NCBI RefSeq assembly: GCF_025464955.1
Contig: NZ_JAODNM010000149.1
Location: 1 to 56,200 of the forward strand
Origin: Amycolatopsis sp.
GTDB lineage: Bacteria; Actinomycetota; Actinomycetes; Mycobacteriales; Pseudonocardiaceae
Direction: 5' to 3'
Length of the DNA: 56,200 nucleotides
Numbering within the stretch: the stretch's first letter is position 1; each line of letters opens with the position of its first letter. This document shows positions 41,312-50,202 of this stretch, one piece after another. The notes below the pieces were generated by a model. It was given only the letters and a program-made list of their open reading frames with translations. It ran no database searches and was not told the DNA's origin. The translations under genes and the position numbers were made by a program.

Positions 41312-41658
41312 CAACGTCGATCCCCACGGATTGGGACAGTCCGGTGAGCGAGCTGCAGCACGGCTGACCACGCCACAACAGATGCTCGGCACAGGGCGGC
41401 GCGGACTGCGCGGCGATTGAAGTGCGACTCGCACTCCCAGTTCCCCTGATTCAGGTCGATCTGTGGACGCTCGGTCATCGGTGGACACCCCGGCCGCCCT
41501 CTCTGTCAGAGCTGGCAGCGGGTGACAAGCCTGATGCGGGCCATCAGGCAAAAGTGACTTCCGGGAGTTCCGGGAGTTCCAACCCGGACGGGCCGAAGGT
41601 TGACAAGCGCTCGCCCATCGACCCTCCTGGCTCCGGCCTGCGGAGGTGAATCCGGCTC
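41312..41658. other. Non-coding spacer before the beta-helix protein promoter
   Basis: No gene or recognisable remnant found. A small direct repeat, CCGGGAGTT twice in tandem near 41562-41580, is the only structure seen. Confidence 0.4.
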
Positions 41659-41687
41659 TTGACAAGAGATCGCACGGGAGTGAGGCT
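41659..41687 (+). promoter_or_regulatory. Probable promoter of the beta-helix protein gene
   Basis: TTGACA (41659-41664) with GAGGCT (41682-41687) 17 bases downstream, one base from the actinobacterial -10 form TAGGCT. The predicted start of transcription falls just before the palindrome at 41699, so a repressor there would block elongation. Confidence 0.45.
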
Positions 41688-41698
41688 GTTCACATCCA

Positions 41699-41720
41699 TC
41701 CAGTCAAACGTTTGACTGGA
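41699..41720. promoter_or_regulatory. 22-bp perfect palindrome, candidate LacI-type operator
   Basis: The core CAGTCAAACGTTTGACTG (41701-41718) is a perfect palindrome and is extended by TC/GA on either side. A central AACGTT with A/T-rich arms is typical of LacI-family operators. A second, imperfect copy is 34 bp downstream. Confidence 0.7.
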
Positions 41721-41735
41721 GTGCCGTCTTGCAAA

Positions 41736-41751
41736 AGTCAAACGATTGACC
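41736..41751. promoter_or_regulatory. Second operator copy
   Basis: AGTCAAACGATTGACC repeats the core of the palindrome at 41699-41720, with 12 of 14 central bases symmetric. Its centre is 34 bp (about three helical turns) from the first, allowing cooperative binding. It ends 17 bases before the gene start. Confidence 0.6.
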
Positions 41752-41767
41752 TCTTGAAAGGAGACCC

Positions 41768-44467
41768 ATGCGAGGGCGACTCCGGCGGCCTGCAGTGTTG
41801 CGGGCCATCGCTGGTGCGGTGGCATGCCTGATCACGTCTGTGCTGGTTGGGCAGGTCCAGGCGGCCGAGGCCGCTCAGCTGGCAGGTGGCGACGGCACGA
41901 TCCACATCGCGCCCAGCAGCCACGGCGACCAGTGCTCCATTTCGAGACCCTGCGGGATCGACGACGCACAGAAGAAGGTGCGCCAGCTTCGGGGAAAGAC
42001 TCCGGGTGACATCGTTGTGCGGCTGGCCGGCGGCACCTACCGGCTCGACAAGCCTCTCGACTTCAGCGATCAGGACTCCGGTTCACCCGGCCATCAGGTC
42101 GTCTGGGAGCCGGAGCCCGGTGCGAAGCCCGTGCTCAGCGGCGGTCAGCAGATAACCGGCTGGGCGCGCGCGGACGCGGCCCACGGTGTCTGGGCGGCCA
42201 AGGTCCCGGCTTCCTTGCAGACCCGCCAGCTCTACGTCGACGGAAACCGGGCACCGATCGCCCAAGGCCCGGCGCCCGTCGCTCTCACCCGATCCAACGG
42301 GGGCTACGTCGCCGCCGATGCCGGCTACGCACAGTGGCGTAACCCGTCCGATGTCGAGTTTGTCTTCACCCGTGGCAACGGGGATTGGACCGAGTCGCGC
42401 TGCCGGGTGGCGGGGATCAACGGCACGAACATCGCCATGCAGCAGCCGTGTTGGGACAACGTCACCAACCGGCCCAAGCCGGCGATCCAGGCTCCGTACT
42501 ACTTCCCGGATCTCGCCGCGAACGCCACCCCGACCCGGGTCGAGAACGCCTACGAACTCCTGCATCCGGGGCAGTGGTACCTTGACGCCGCAACGCACGT
42601 CCTCTACTACATTCCCGTCGGTGGAGCCGATCCCAACCGGTCGGTCATCGAAGCTCCCACGCTGCAGACGCTGGTCTCCGGGAACGGCACGCTGGACAAA
42701 CCGGTGCACGACATCGTGCTGAGGGGCCTGCAGTTCTCCTACGCGACCTGGCTCGACCCGAGCGGGCCCGATGGCTTTTCGGAGATCCAGGCCAACCTCC
42801 GCATCACCGGTGACCAGCGGGTGAAACCTCAGGGCACCTGCAACTTCACGCAGCCAGCCGGGACATGCCCCTTCGGCGCCAACGCACAGGAGCCCGCCAA
42901 CGTCACCTGGCGAGCGGCGAAGAACGTGACCGTCGAGAACAACACGTTCACCCATCTCGGCGCCGCGGGCCTGGCCTTCACCTATGGCAGCACGCAGAAC
43001 CTGGTACGGGGCAATACCTTCACCGACATTTCCGGTATCGGTGTCATGCTCGGCAGCTCCAACGACCCGCATCCCTCCGACGTGGGCGCTGATGACCGCG
43101 AGATCAACTTCGGCAATCGCATCGAGAACAACTACATCCATCACATTGGCGTGGAGTATCCAGGGGCGGACGGGATATTCCTCTTCTACACCAGGCAGAC
43201 CACGGTCGCCCACAACGAGATCGCGAACGTGCCGTGGGATGGGATCGACAGCGGCGCGAACGCTGGTCACCTCGACACCGCGGATCACCCCGACGTCACC
43301 ACGAACATCAATGCCGACAACGTCATCGCCGACAACCTGGTACACGATTTCCACTCCGTGCTCGCCGACGGAGGCGCAATCTACCTGGAAGGGCACCAGG
43401 GCGAGACACTGCGGAAACCCGACGGCAGCATCGACGAGGAGGCCAGCTTCCAGCACGGCACACACGTGACCGGGAACGTGGTCTACAACGACCTCCACAG
43501 TGGACTGACTCTGTACAACGATATCGGGAGCCAGTGGATCACCTGGAACCGCAACGTGGAGTTCAACAACAGTGCGGGCAACGGTGGCTGCGCACCCAAC
43601 GGGCACCTGCGGTTCATCGGCAACTATCACTCCGACCAGATTTCGGTGTACCCCTGCGGGCCGCCCGCGGTCGATTTGCAGTACTCGGCCAACGTCGAAA
43701 TGCCGTTGAAACCGGGGGCGGCCGATCTGCCGCAAGACATCGTCTCGACTGCCGGTCTAACGCCGTCATACCGCTTTCTGGCCACCACACAAGCACCTCG
43801 GGTGGCGTCGGTCACCCCTCGTAAGGGGGTCGCCGCCGCCGCGGTCGACGTACTGATCACCGGTTCGGGCTTCACTCCGGGTTCGGCGGTTTCGTGGACC
43901 GGCGCACAGTCCACGGCGGTCAAGGTGCTCTCGCCAAGCTTCATCGTCGCCACGGCTCCGGCCGGGGCGTCGCTCGCAGAAGCGACCGTGACCACGTCGG
44001 CGGGTAACTACTCCGGTCCGTCCGGGCTGCCTCTCGCGGGAGTGACCGCCGATTCGATGGACGACGAAGTGTTCTGGCGTAGCAGCTTCGATGCCTACAA
44101 CGTGGTGGATCTCAATGAGAGCAGTTTCTGGTCCTCGGCGGGAACGGCGATGCCACATTGGATCCAGGTGCAGTTCACCCACCCGGTGAAACTGGGCAAG
44201 GTTGTGGTCAGGGTGCGCCGGCTCGGCGGTATCGCGATACCCGGGTTGACGGTCAGCGCCTCGGCCGGCGGGGCCCCCGCGCAGGTCGTGGGCACGGTGT
44301 CCGGGAATGCGGCGCAGGATGTCCCGTTCACCTTTTCGACTCCGGTCAGCGCCGACACCATCCGGGTCCAGGTCGACAGCGAGACCTATCAAGGGTCGCC
44401 GCGGAACAACGCCGACCTGGCGGAAATCGAGTTCTACGACGAGGCCGGAAACCGGCTCGGCCACTGA
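41768..44467 (+). CDS. Secreted beta-helix carbohydrate-active protein with IPT and discoidin domains
   Basis: An 899-residue exported protein; signal peptide of about 35 residues (LRAIAGAVACLITSVLVGQVQA, cut near AEA). ATG 41768 follows GAAAGGAGACC. Residues 45-330 form an N-terminal region with DAQKKVRQLR, VRLAGGTYRL and RQLYVDGNRAPIAQG, as in beta-helix glycosidases (GH141-like). Residues 330-660 hold parallel beta-helix rungs (VTVENNTFTHLGAAGLAF, LVRGNTFTDISGIGVML, RIENNYIHHIGV, NVIADNLVHDFHSV). An IPT/TIG domain (about 678-747) and a discoidin/CBM32-like domain (750-899; ESSFWSS, HWIQVQFTHPVKLGKVVVRV) follow. It probably binds and cleaves an extracellular polysaccharide. Twin operators suggest sugar-induced control. 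Confidence 0.85.
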   Translation: MRGRLRRPAVLRAIAGAVACLITSVLVGQVQAAEAAQLAGGDGTIHIAPSSHGDQCSISRPCGIDDAQKKVRQLRGKTPGDIVVRLAGGTYRLDKPLDFSDQDSGSPGHQVVWEPEPGAKPVLSGGQQITGWARADAAHGVWAAKVPASLQTRQLYVDGNRAPIAQGPAPVALTRSNGGYVAADAGYAQWRNPSDVEFVFTRGNGDWTESRCRVAGINGTNIAMQQPCWDNVTNRPKPAIQAPYYFPDLAANATPTRVENAYELLHPGQWYLDAATHVLYYIPVGGADPNRSVIEAPTLQTLVSGNGTLDKPVHDIVLRGLQFSYATWLDPSGPDGFSEIQANLRITGDQRVKPQGTCNFTQPAGTCPFGANAQEPANVTWRAAKNVTVENNTFTHLGAAGLAFTYGSTQNLVRGNTFTDISGIGVMLGSSNDPHPSDVGADDREINFGNRIENNYIHHIGVEYPGADGIFLFYTRQTTVAHNEIANVPWDGIDSGANAGHLDTADHPDVTTNINADNVIADNLVHDFHSVLADGGAIYLEGHQGETLRKPDGSIDEEASFQHGTHVTGNVVYNDLHSGLTLYNDIGSQWITWNRNVEFNNSAGNGGCAPNGHLRFIGNYHSDQISVYPCGPPAVDLQYSANVEMPLKPGAADLPQDIVSTAGLTPSYRFLATTQAPRVASVTPRKGVAAAAVDVLITGSGFTPGSAVSWTGAQSTAVKVLSPSFIVATAPAGASLAEATVTTSAGNYSGPSGLPLAGVTADSMDDEVFWRSSFDAYNVVDLNESSFWSSAGTAMPHWIQVQFTHPVKLGKVVVRVRRLGGIAIPGLTVSASAGGAPAQVVGTVSGNAAQDVPFTFSTPVSADTIRVQVDSETYQGSPRNNADLAEIEFYDEAGNRLGH

Positions 44468-44476
44468 GATCGTGCG

Positions 44477-44513
44477 TCCGGTGGGCGAAGCAGGGACCTG
44501 TTCGCCCACCGGA
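44477..44513. terminator. Bidirectional hairpin terminator between convergent genes
   Basis: TCCGGTGGGCGAA (44477-44489) pairs perfectly over 13 bp with TTCGCCCACCGGA (44501-44513) across an 11-base loop. There is no T run. It starts 9 bases after the beta-helix gene stop and lies before the end of the convergent GntR gene. Confidence 0.7.
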
Positions 44514-44553
44514 ACCGGATGCGCACACGTAAGACGAACGGGATCACGCGACG

Positions 44554-45204
44554 CTAAAGGACGTTCTCCAGCGCTCGGATCACCTGCGCCACATGACGTC
44601 GCGTGGCCTGCTCGGCGGCCGAGGTGTCCCCGGCGAGCACCGCGTCCACGATCTCCCGATGCTCGTCCAGGCTCGCCTGCGGCCGGCCCGGGACAGTGAT
44701 CGTGACGTTCTGCCCCAGCCGCAGCTGCGCGCCCAGCAGGTCGGCGATGGCGTGCAGCCTGCGGTTGCGCGACCCGCTCCAGATGAGCGCGTGGAACTCG
44801 CGGTCAAGCTCCGCGTACGCCTCGGTGTCGTCGTTGGCGAGCGCTTCGTATTGCCCGGCCAGGAGTTGCGGCAGCCGATCGAGCAGTTCCGCGGGCCGGG
44901 TTCGCGCGACATCGCGGGCGGCGAGCGCGTCGACCGCCGAGCGAAGTTCGTAGATGTCCCGCATGTCGGCGAGGGTGAGCTCGGCGACGAAGAAGCCGGA
45001 ATTCTGCTTCGCCACCAGGAAACCCTCACGCTCCAGGATGGCGAGGGCCGCCTTCACCGGAGTGGGCGAGATTCCGAGGCTCTCGGTGAACGGGCGCACG
45101 GTGACGCGTTCGCCGGGTTTCAGAACTCGGCTCAGGACGGCCTCGCGCACCGTTTCGTAGGCGAGCTGAACCCGGCTGCCGGACTCGTCGGACAGATCAG
45201 GCAA
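44554..45204 (-). CDS. GntR-family (FCD) transcriptional regulator
   Basis: A 216-residue regulator with a TTG start that overlaps the acylase stop by 8 bases. The winged helix has AYETVREAVLSRVLKPGERVTVRPFTESLGISPTPVKAALAILEREGFL; the FCD domain has DMRDIYELRSAVDALAARDV, ELDREFHALIWSGSRNRRL and DEHREIVDAVLAGDTSAAEQA, with the metal-binding His residues. As last gene of the transporter/acylase operon it is a natural local regulator. TTGGATC-type palindromes at 54414 and 55742 resemble operators of this class (VanR-type ATTGGATCCAAT). Confidence 0.92.
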   Translation of the reverse strand: MPDLSDESGSRVQLAYETVREAVLSRVLKPGERVTVRPFTESLGISPTPVKAALAILEREGFLVAKQNSGFFVAELTLADMRDIYELRSAVDALAARDVARTRPAELLDRLPQLLAGQYEALANDDTEAYAELDREFHALIWSGSRNRRLHAIADLLGAQLRLGQNVTITVPGRPQASLDEHREIVDAVLAGDTSAAEQATRRHVAQVIRALENVL

Positions 45205-47431
45205 GACCGGGCTCCCGTGCTTCTGGACTCTTCGGATGCATGGGCACCAGCAGGTGGCGAGCCCAGATGCCTAGCTGATCAGCATAATGCGCGCTGTCCG
45301 GATCGCCGGACGCCCCTCCGGGCACGACCCATCCGGAGCGGGTCAGGTCGGCGAAATCGAGGACCTGGCGGTACACGGACAAGTTCGTGATCGGGTACGG
45401 CGAGCCCTCTACCCAGCCGTAGGCGCCGTTCTGGATGGTCTCGTTGTCCCCGCCGATGCCGGCGTCCGGCGGGTCGAACGCGGTTCCGGTCACCGGATGC
45501 AACGGATGCCGGGCGGCGGTCCGGTGTACGTCGGCCCAGTTCGACGGTTGGCCGTCGACGCTCAGCCACGCGGACTCCAACGCCTCGGCCAGCAGCTCGT
45601 CGTCCAGCTCCTCCGCAGGCCAGGCACCGGACTCGCGAGGCCAGGTGAGCCCGGCGAACCAACGCCGCAGCACGACCGGTAGCCCGGGTAGTCCGGCACG
45701 CAACACCCAGCTCGTGGTCTCCTCGCCGATTTTCCGTTCGAGCAGCCGCCGGGCGACGGCACGCCGGAAACCCGCGTGGATCAGCCCGGTTGCGGTGTCG
45801 CCGCGAAGATCACCGGCGCCCGAGACAAGAACCGTGCGCGCGATTTCGGCGGCCCCGGTGAACGGGCCGCGCTTGGCCAGCAACTCGGACCAACGCCGAG
45901 CGGCGACGGACGTCGTGTCCCCTTGCCAGGCGGTCACGTCTTCCGCGCTGATGTGGCTCGTCCGCCCGGCGAGTTCGTGGATCCGCTCTACGCGGTATGC
46001 GTCGTTCATCGAGTGCGAAACGAAGGGACGCTCGTCGGGCGTGACGGTGTTGTTGGCCGTCACGAGGATGTTCTCGACCGGGTCCTCGGTCCGGGGCATC
46101 AGCGCGAACGACACCCGGCCGCGCCATTTCGACGACCCTGCCCAGCCGGGCACCGGCACCTGCGTCGCGGCCAGGTCCGCCCGGTCGGGCAGCAGACCTC
46201 GCAGCAGGTAACCGATATGACCGTCGACGTCGGCGACGAGCAGGTTGTTGAGTGGGTCGACCCACTCTTCCTGCGCGTCCAGCATCGCCCGCGCGCTCCC
46301 GGCGAGCAGCATCCGGCGCAGTACCCCGAACTGGCCGCAGGGTTCGGCGGTGGCGGTCCAGCGCAACGACAGCGCCGCGCCCGAAGCCGGATCACCGTGC
46401 ACGATCGGCCCGTTAGGACTCCGCCAGCAGGTCTCGACGTGGTCCTCTCCCCCGCGCACGCCGATGCGCTCGTCCTGGGGAAGCGCCGGGACCCAGCCTT
46501 CGGCGGTACGGATCTCGAGGCCTTCACCTGCCGAACGGAACTGCTCGACGTAGAGATCCTGCGCGTCGCCGGCGGCGTTGGTGATCGCCCAGCCGACGCG
46601 CCCGTTATGGCCGAAGTGCGGAAACCCGGGCACGCCGGGGAAGGTCGCGCCGCTGACGCTGAACTCCGGACAGCGGAGGTGCGCCTGCCAGTAGGTGTTC
46701 GGCGCCTCCAGCGCGCGGTGGGAGTCGTTGGCGAGAATCGGGAACCCGGTGGTGCTGCGCTCGGGCCCGATCACCCATGCGTTGGATCCACCTTCAGCTT
46801 CGGCGAGGAAGCCGAGGTGTTCCGCGGCGCGCTCGACGTCGTCGCGTGCCTGGTCGAGAAGTGCCGCGCGCGGGTCCTCGTCCGGGATCCGGCCCAGCGG
46901 CGGGACGGTGACTCGCATCCCCGGCAGCGGGCGGGGATCCAGAACCGCCGCGGCCGCGTCACCGGCTTTGGCCCGAAGCATCGCGCGGGCGATCTTGTAC
47001 TGCCACACGCCCATCATGATGTGCCGGATCTTGAAGGCCAACAAGGAATCCCGCGGGGTCCACGGTTCCCAGCAGATCCCGGCGAGGTCGTATCCCGAGG
47101 GCAACCCATGGTCGGCGACATAACTGTTGACGCCGTCCGCGTAAGCCTCGAAGGTCTCGGCGGTGACCGCATCCAGCACGGCCAGATCGTTGTCCGCCGC
47201 CTCGGCGAGCTGGAGACGGCGGGCCAGCTTGTCGGCCGGAAGCGCCGACAAGCCAACGACTTCAGCCCAGCGCCCGCGCGCCCGGCGCCGATCGTATTCG
47301 AGCTGCCAGAGCCGGTCCTGCGCGGCCGCCCAGCCGAGCCCGAACCACGCGAGATGTTCCGTTTCGGCTTCGATACGGGGAATCCCGTACGTGTCGCGGT
47401 GAATCGTCACACCTTCCGCGGGCTGCGTCAT
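45197..47431 (-). CDS. Penicillin acylase-family N-terminal-nucleophile hydrolase (cytoplasmic)
   Basis: A 744-residue Ntn amidohydrolase. ATG 47431 overlaps the ATPase stop (ATGA). The alpha part (1-215) begins VTIHRDTYGIPRIEAETEHLAWFGLGWAAAQDRLWQLE. The autocatalytic site is Gly215/Ser216 in EAEGGSNAWVIGPERS; Ser216 would become the nucleophile of the beta chain, with FPILANDSHRALEAPNTYWQ and VNN-type ENILVTANN following. Unlike most relatives it has no signal peptide, so processing and action should be in the cytoplasm on an imported compound. Such enzymes cleave amides of penicillins, N-acyl-homoserine lactones, cephalosporin side chains or acyl amino acids. Confidence 0.9.
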   Translation of the reverse strand: MTQPAEGVTIHRDTYGIPRIEAETEHLAWFGLGWAAAQDRLWQLEYDRRRARGRWAEVVGLSALPADKLARRLQLAEAADNDLAVLDAVTAETFEAYADGVNSYVADHGLPSGYDLAGICWEPWTPRDSLLAFKIRHIMMGVWQYKIARAMLRAKAGDAAAAVLDPRPLPGMRVTVPPLGRIPDEDPRAALLDQARDDVERAAEHLGFLAEAEGGSNAWVIGPERSTTGFPILANDSHRALEAPNTYWQAHLRCPEFSVSGATFPGVPGFPHFGHNGRVGWAITNAAGDAQDLYVEQFRSAGEGLEIRTAEGWVPALPQDERIGVRGGEDHVETCWRSPNGPIVHGDPASGAALSLRWTATAEPCGQFGVLRRMLLAGSARAMLDAQEEWVDPLNNLLVADVDGHIGYLLRGLLPDRADLAATQVPVPGWAGSSKWRGRVSFALMPRTEDPVENILVTANNTVTPDERPFVSHSMNDAYRVERIHELAGRTSHISAEDVTAWQGDTTSVAARRWSELLAKRGPFTGAAEIARTVLVSGAGDLRGDTATGLIHAGFRRAVARRLLERKIGEETTSWVLRAGLPGLPVVLRRWFAGLTWPRESGAWPAEELDDELLAEALESAWLSVDGQPSNWADVHRTAARHPLHPVTGTAFDPPDAGIGGDNETIQNGAYGWVEGSPYPITNLSVYRQVLDFADLTRSGWVVPGGASGDPDSAHYADQLGIWARHLLVPMHPKSPEAREPGLA

Positions 47432-48405
47432 GCCGCGCCCACCTGTGCCGTCTCGGCGTAGTGACAGGCTGCGGCACGCCCGTCCGGCAACACACGCAAA
47501 GCCGGGGTCTCCTCTCGGCAACGATCGGTCGCCAGCGGGCAGCGTGAGGAGAACGCGCACCCGGACGGCTTCGACAGCGGGCTGGGAAGCTCACCCATCG
47601 AGCGCACAGTCGCGGCGACCTTGTCCCGCGCACGGACACGCGGGCGGGGCGCGGCCGCGAGCAGGAGCTGGGTGTACGGATGCCGAGGGTCGGCAAAGAC
47701 CAGCGCGGTAGGCCCTTCCTCGACGATCCGGCCCAGGTACATCACCGCGGTCCGCTGCGCGAGGTACCGCACGAGCGCAAGATCGTGGCTGATGAACAGA
47801 TAGGTGAGCCCACGCTCGGCCTGCAACCCCCGCAGCAGGTTCACCACCTGTGCCTGCACGGAGACGTCGAGTGCGGACACCGGTTCGTCGCAGACGATGA
47901 ACTCCGGGTCGAGCGCGATGGCCCTGGCGATCGCGACCCGCTGGCGCTGCCCGCCGGACAGCTCGTGCGGGAATCGTCGGGCCAGTGCGGAGGCGAGGTT
48001 CACCGCGTCGAGCAACTCCCCGACCTTGCCCGCGAGATCGCCGGCGAAACCGTGGACCCGCAACGGTTCGGCGATGATCTGCTCGACGGTCATGCGGCCG
48101 TTGATCGAGTCGTACGGGTCCTGGAAGACCGGCTGCATCTTGCGCCGCAGCGCGCGGAGTTCCCGCTTTCCGAGGCCGTGCACGGAATCACCGTCGATGG
48201 TGACCTTGCCCGCACTCAGCCGTTCCAGCGCGAGCAGCAGTCGCCCGGTGGTCGACTTCCCGCAGCCCGACTCGCCGACCAGCGCGAGGGTGGTGCCCTT
48301 TTCGATGCGCAGATCAACGCCGTCGACAGCGGTGAGCGTGCCGCGCCCGCGCACGTCGTAGCGTTTGGTGAGACCTTCGGCCACCACGAGATCCTGACCG
48401 GTCAT
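47428..48405 (-). CDS. Oligopeptide-type ABC transporter ATPase 2 (DppF/OppF-like)
   Basis: A 325-residue ATPase. Walker A GESGCGKSTT, Q-loop VFQDPYDSINGRMTV, signature LSGGQRQR, Walker B FIVCDEPVSALDVSVQAQ, switch His in FISHDLALVRY, and the C-terminal oligopeptide-ATPase tail with four cysteines (CAFSSRCPLATDRC, ACHY), which binds an iron-sulfur cluster in some relatives. It overlaps both neighbours by 4 bases. Confidence 0.94.
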   Translation of the reverse strand: MTGQDLVVAEGLTKRYDVRGRGTLTAVDGVDLRIEKGTTLALVGESGCGKSTTGRLLLALERLSAGKVTIDGDSVHGLGKRELRALRRKMQPVFQDPYDSINGRMTVEQIIAEPLRVHGFAGDLAGKVGELLDAVNLASALARRFPHELSGGQRQRVAIARAIALDPEFIVCDEPVSALDVSVQAQVVNLLRGLQAERGLTYLFISHDLALVRYLAQRTAVMYLGRIVEEGPTALVFADPRHPYTQLLLAAAPRPRVRARDKVAATVRSMGELPSPLSKPSGCAFSSRCPLATDRCREETPALRVLPDGRAAACHYAETAQVGAA

Positions 48406-49373
48406 CGGGCCACCTCACTGAGCAGATCGGTACGCGGATTCCAGCAGGCGACGGCACTTTCGCCGGTCGTCATCAGCGCGGGCGCGGTCGCACACTGGTC
48501 GGTGGCGCTCGCGCACCGCGGCCGGAACGGACACCCTTCGATGTGCTCGCCGACCGACGGCACCTGCCCGGGGATGGTGGGCAGATCGCCGGTGGCCGGC
48601 CGGTCCGGGTCGGGCACCGAGCGCAGCAAAGCGGCGGTGTACGGATGCTCGGGCGCCTCCAGCACCTTCGCCACCGGACCCGATTCGACGACCGATCCGG
48701 CGTACATCACCGCGACCCGGTCCGCGATCTCCGCGACCACGCCCATGTCGTGGGTGATGAAGAGCAGCGCGGTGTCCCTGGTGCGTTCGCGCAGCAGTGC
48801 CAGCACCTGCGCCTGCACGGTGACGTCGAGCGCGGTGGTCGGCTCGTCGGCAATGAGCAGTTCCGGCGCGCCCGCCAGCGCGATCGAGATCATCACCCGC
48901 TGCCGCATCCCGCCGGACAGTTCGTGCGGCATCTGTTTCGCACGCACCGCCGGATCCGGGATCCCCACCGACTCCAGCAGTTCCAGCGCCCGGCGCCATC
49001 GCTCGCGCCGCTTCATCGACGTATGAATAGCGAGCACCTCGGCGATCTGCGTGCCGACGGTGGCCGTCGGGTTCAGCGCGCTCATCGGGTCCTGGAAGAT
49101 CATGGCGATCCGGTCGCCACGGATCCGCCGCATGGTCCGTTCGTCACGGCCGATCAGTTCGGTGCCGCCGAGACGCGCGGACCCCGAAGCGTAGGCACCG
49201 TGCGGCAGGAGATCCATCAACGCCAGCGCGGTGAGGCTCTTCCCGCAGCCGGACTCCCCCACCAACGCCACAGTTTCCCCGCGCGCGACGGTCAGATCGA
49301 CCCCGCGCACCGCCTCGCGGCCTTCGCCGAAGTCCACCCTTAGGCCACGGGCATCCAGCAGTTGCTCAGTCAT
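48402..49373 (-). CDS. Oligopeptide-type ABC transporter ATPase 1 (DppD/OppD-like)
   Basis: A 323-residue ATPase with Walker A GESGCGKSLTALALM, Q-loop IFQDPMSALNPTATV, signature LSGGMRQR, Walker B LLIADEPTTALDVTVQAQ, switch His in FITHDMGVVAEI, and the cysteine tail CPFRPRCASATDQC. It pairs with the next gene to power the importer. The start overlaps the deacetylase stop. Confidence 0.94.
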   Translation of the reverse strand: MTEQLLDARGLRVDFGEGREAVRGVDLTVARGETVALVGESGCGKSLTALALMDLLPHGAYASGSARLGGTELIGRDERTMRRIRGDRIAMIFQDPMSALNPTATVGTQIAEVLAIHTSMKRRERWRRALELLESVGIPDPAVRAKQMPHELSGGMRQRVMISIALAGAPELLIADEPTTALDVTVQAQVLALLRERTRDTALLFITHDMGVVAEIADRVAVMYAGSVVESGPVAKVLEAPEHPYTAALLRSVPDPDRPATGDLPTIPGQVPSVGEHIEGCPFRPRCASATDQCATAPALMTTGESAVACWNPRTDLLSEVAR

Positions 49374-50202
49374 GGAACGGCCGCCTCAACTTCGCCAGGG
49401 ACACCTTCCGGCCACCAGTGTGGTGCGCGGCGATCTCTCCCGCCGTCGGGCACCACAGTTCGGTGTCTTCGACCACCGGGGCGAGCAGTTCTTCGAGCGC
49501 GTCGACCCGAGCGGGCCTGCCCGACAGCCACGGGTGAACGGTGATCATGCACAACGTGCCGTGCTTCTTCGCGGCGGCGATCTCCGCGCGCCAGCCCTGC
49601 CGAACCTCGGGCACTGTGGCAGGCGGACGCGGATCCCCTGCCACGTAACGGTAGTAGGGCGCGTCGTCGGTCACCCAGTCCACCGGCACCTCGACCACAC
49701 CGTCCACTTCGTACGGACGGTCGTCGCCCATCAGCGAACTGTCGTAGGTCACGCCCAGTGACCGCAGCACCGGGAAGACGGCAACGGACATGTCCCAGCT
49801 CGGGGAGCGGTACCCCACCGGACGGGTGCCGGAGATCCCGGCGAGCTCATCCGCTGCCCGATCGAGGGTCCGGCGCAGATCGTCGACCGGCAGGTGGGTG
49901 GGTGGCTCGTGGCACCAGCCGTGCAGCGCGAGCTCGTGTCCCTGGTGGGCGATCGACGTCACCTGATCCGGGTATTCGTGGGCGATCCAGCCCGGGATGA
50001 ACGCCGTCGCGGTCAACTTCAGATTGTCCAACATGGACAGCAGGTTCGAGACCCCGCGGTTCGGCCCGTACCTGCGCTGTTCCAGTTCCCCTACCGCCTG
50101 GCCGTGGGAATCCCTGCTGCGCCACAGATACGGCGATTCACCGTCGAAGTCGAAGGTGAAGCAGACAGCGGCACGCTTGCCATCCGGCCATGGATAGGTC
50201 AT
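49366..50202 (-). CDS. Polysaccharide-deacetylase-family amidohydrolase (PuuE/HpPgdA-like)
   Basis: A 278-residue NodB-fold metal amidohydrolase. The catalytic-base motif is CFTFDFDGES (Asp-x-Asp near residues 18-20), the metal histidines are in HELALHGWCHEPPTHLP, and GYRSPSWDMS is the R-S-P-x-W motif of the PuuE/allantoinase-like branch. ITVHPWLSGRPARV is the last conserved block. Soluble and without signal, it should act inside the cell on amides or N-acyl groups, not on cell wall. Its place between transporter and acylase genes supports a role in hydrolysing an amide of the imported compound. Confidence 0.9.
   Translation of the reverse strand: MTYPWPDGKRAAVCFTFDFDGESPYLWRSRDSHGQAVGELEQRRYGPNRGVSNLLSMLDNLKLTATAFIPGWIAHEYPDQVTSIAHQGHELALHGWCHEPPTHLPVDDLRRTLDRAADELAGISGTRPVGYRSPSWDMSVAVFPVLRSLGVTYDSSLMGDDRPYEVDGVVEVPVDWVTDDAPYYRYVAGDPRPPATVPEVRQGWRAEIAAAKKHGTLCMITVHPWLSGRPARVDALEELLAPVVEDTELWCPTAGEIAAHHTGGRKVSLAKLRRPFHD

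Noticed and set aside
42083..43735. 550-codon minus-strand frame inside the beta-helix gene
   Set aside because: Shadow of the plus-strand gene, whose signal peptide, repeats and domains are unambiguous.
45776..47461. 561-codon plus-strand frame opposite the acylase
   Set aside because: Shadow frame; the acylase strand has all Ntn-hydrolase motifs.
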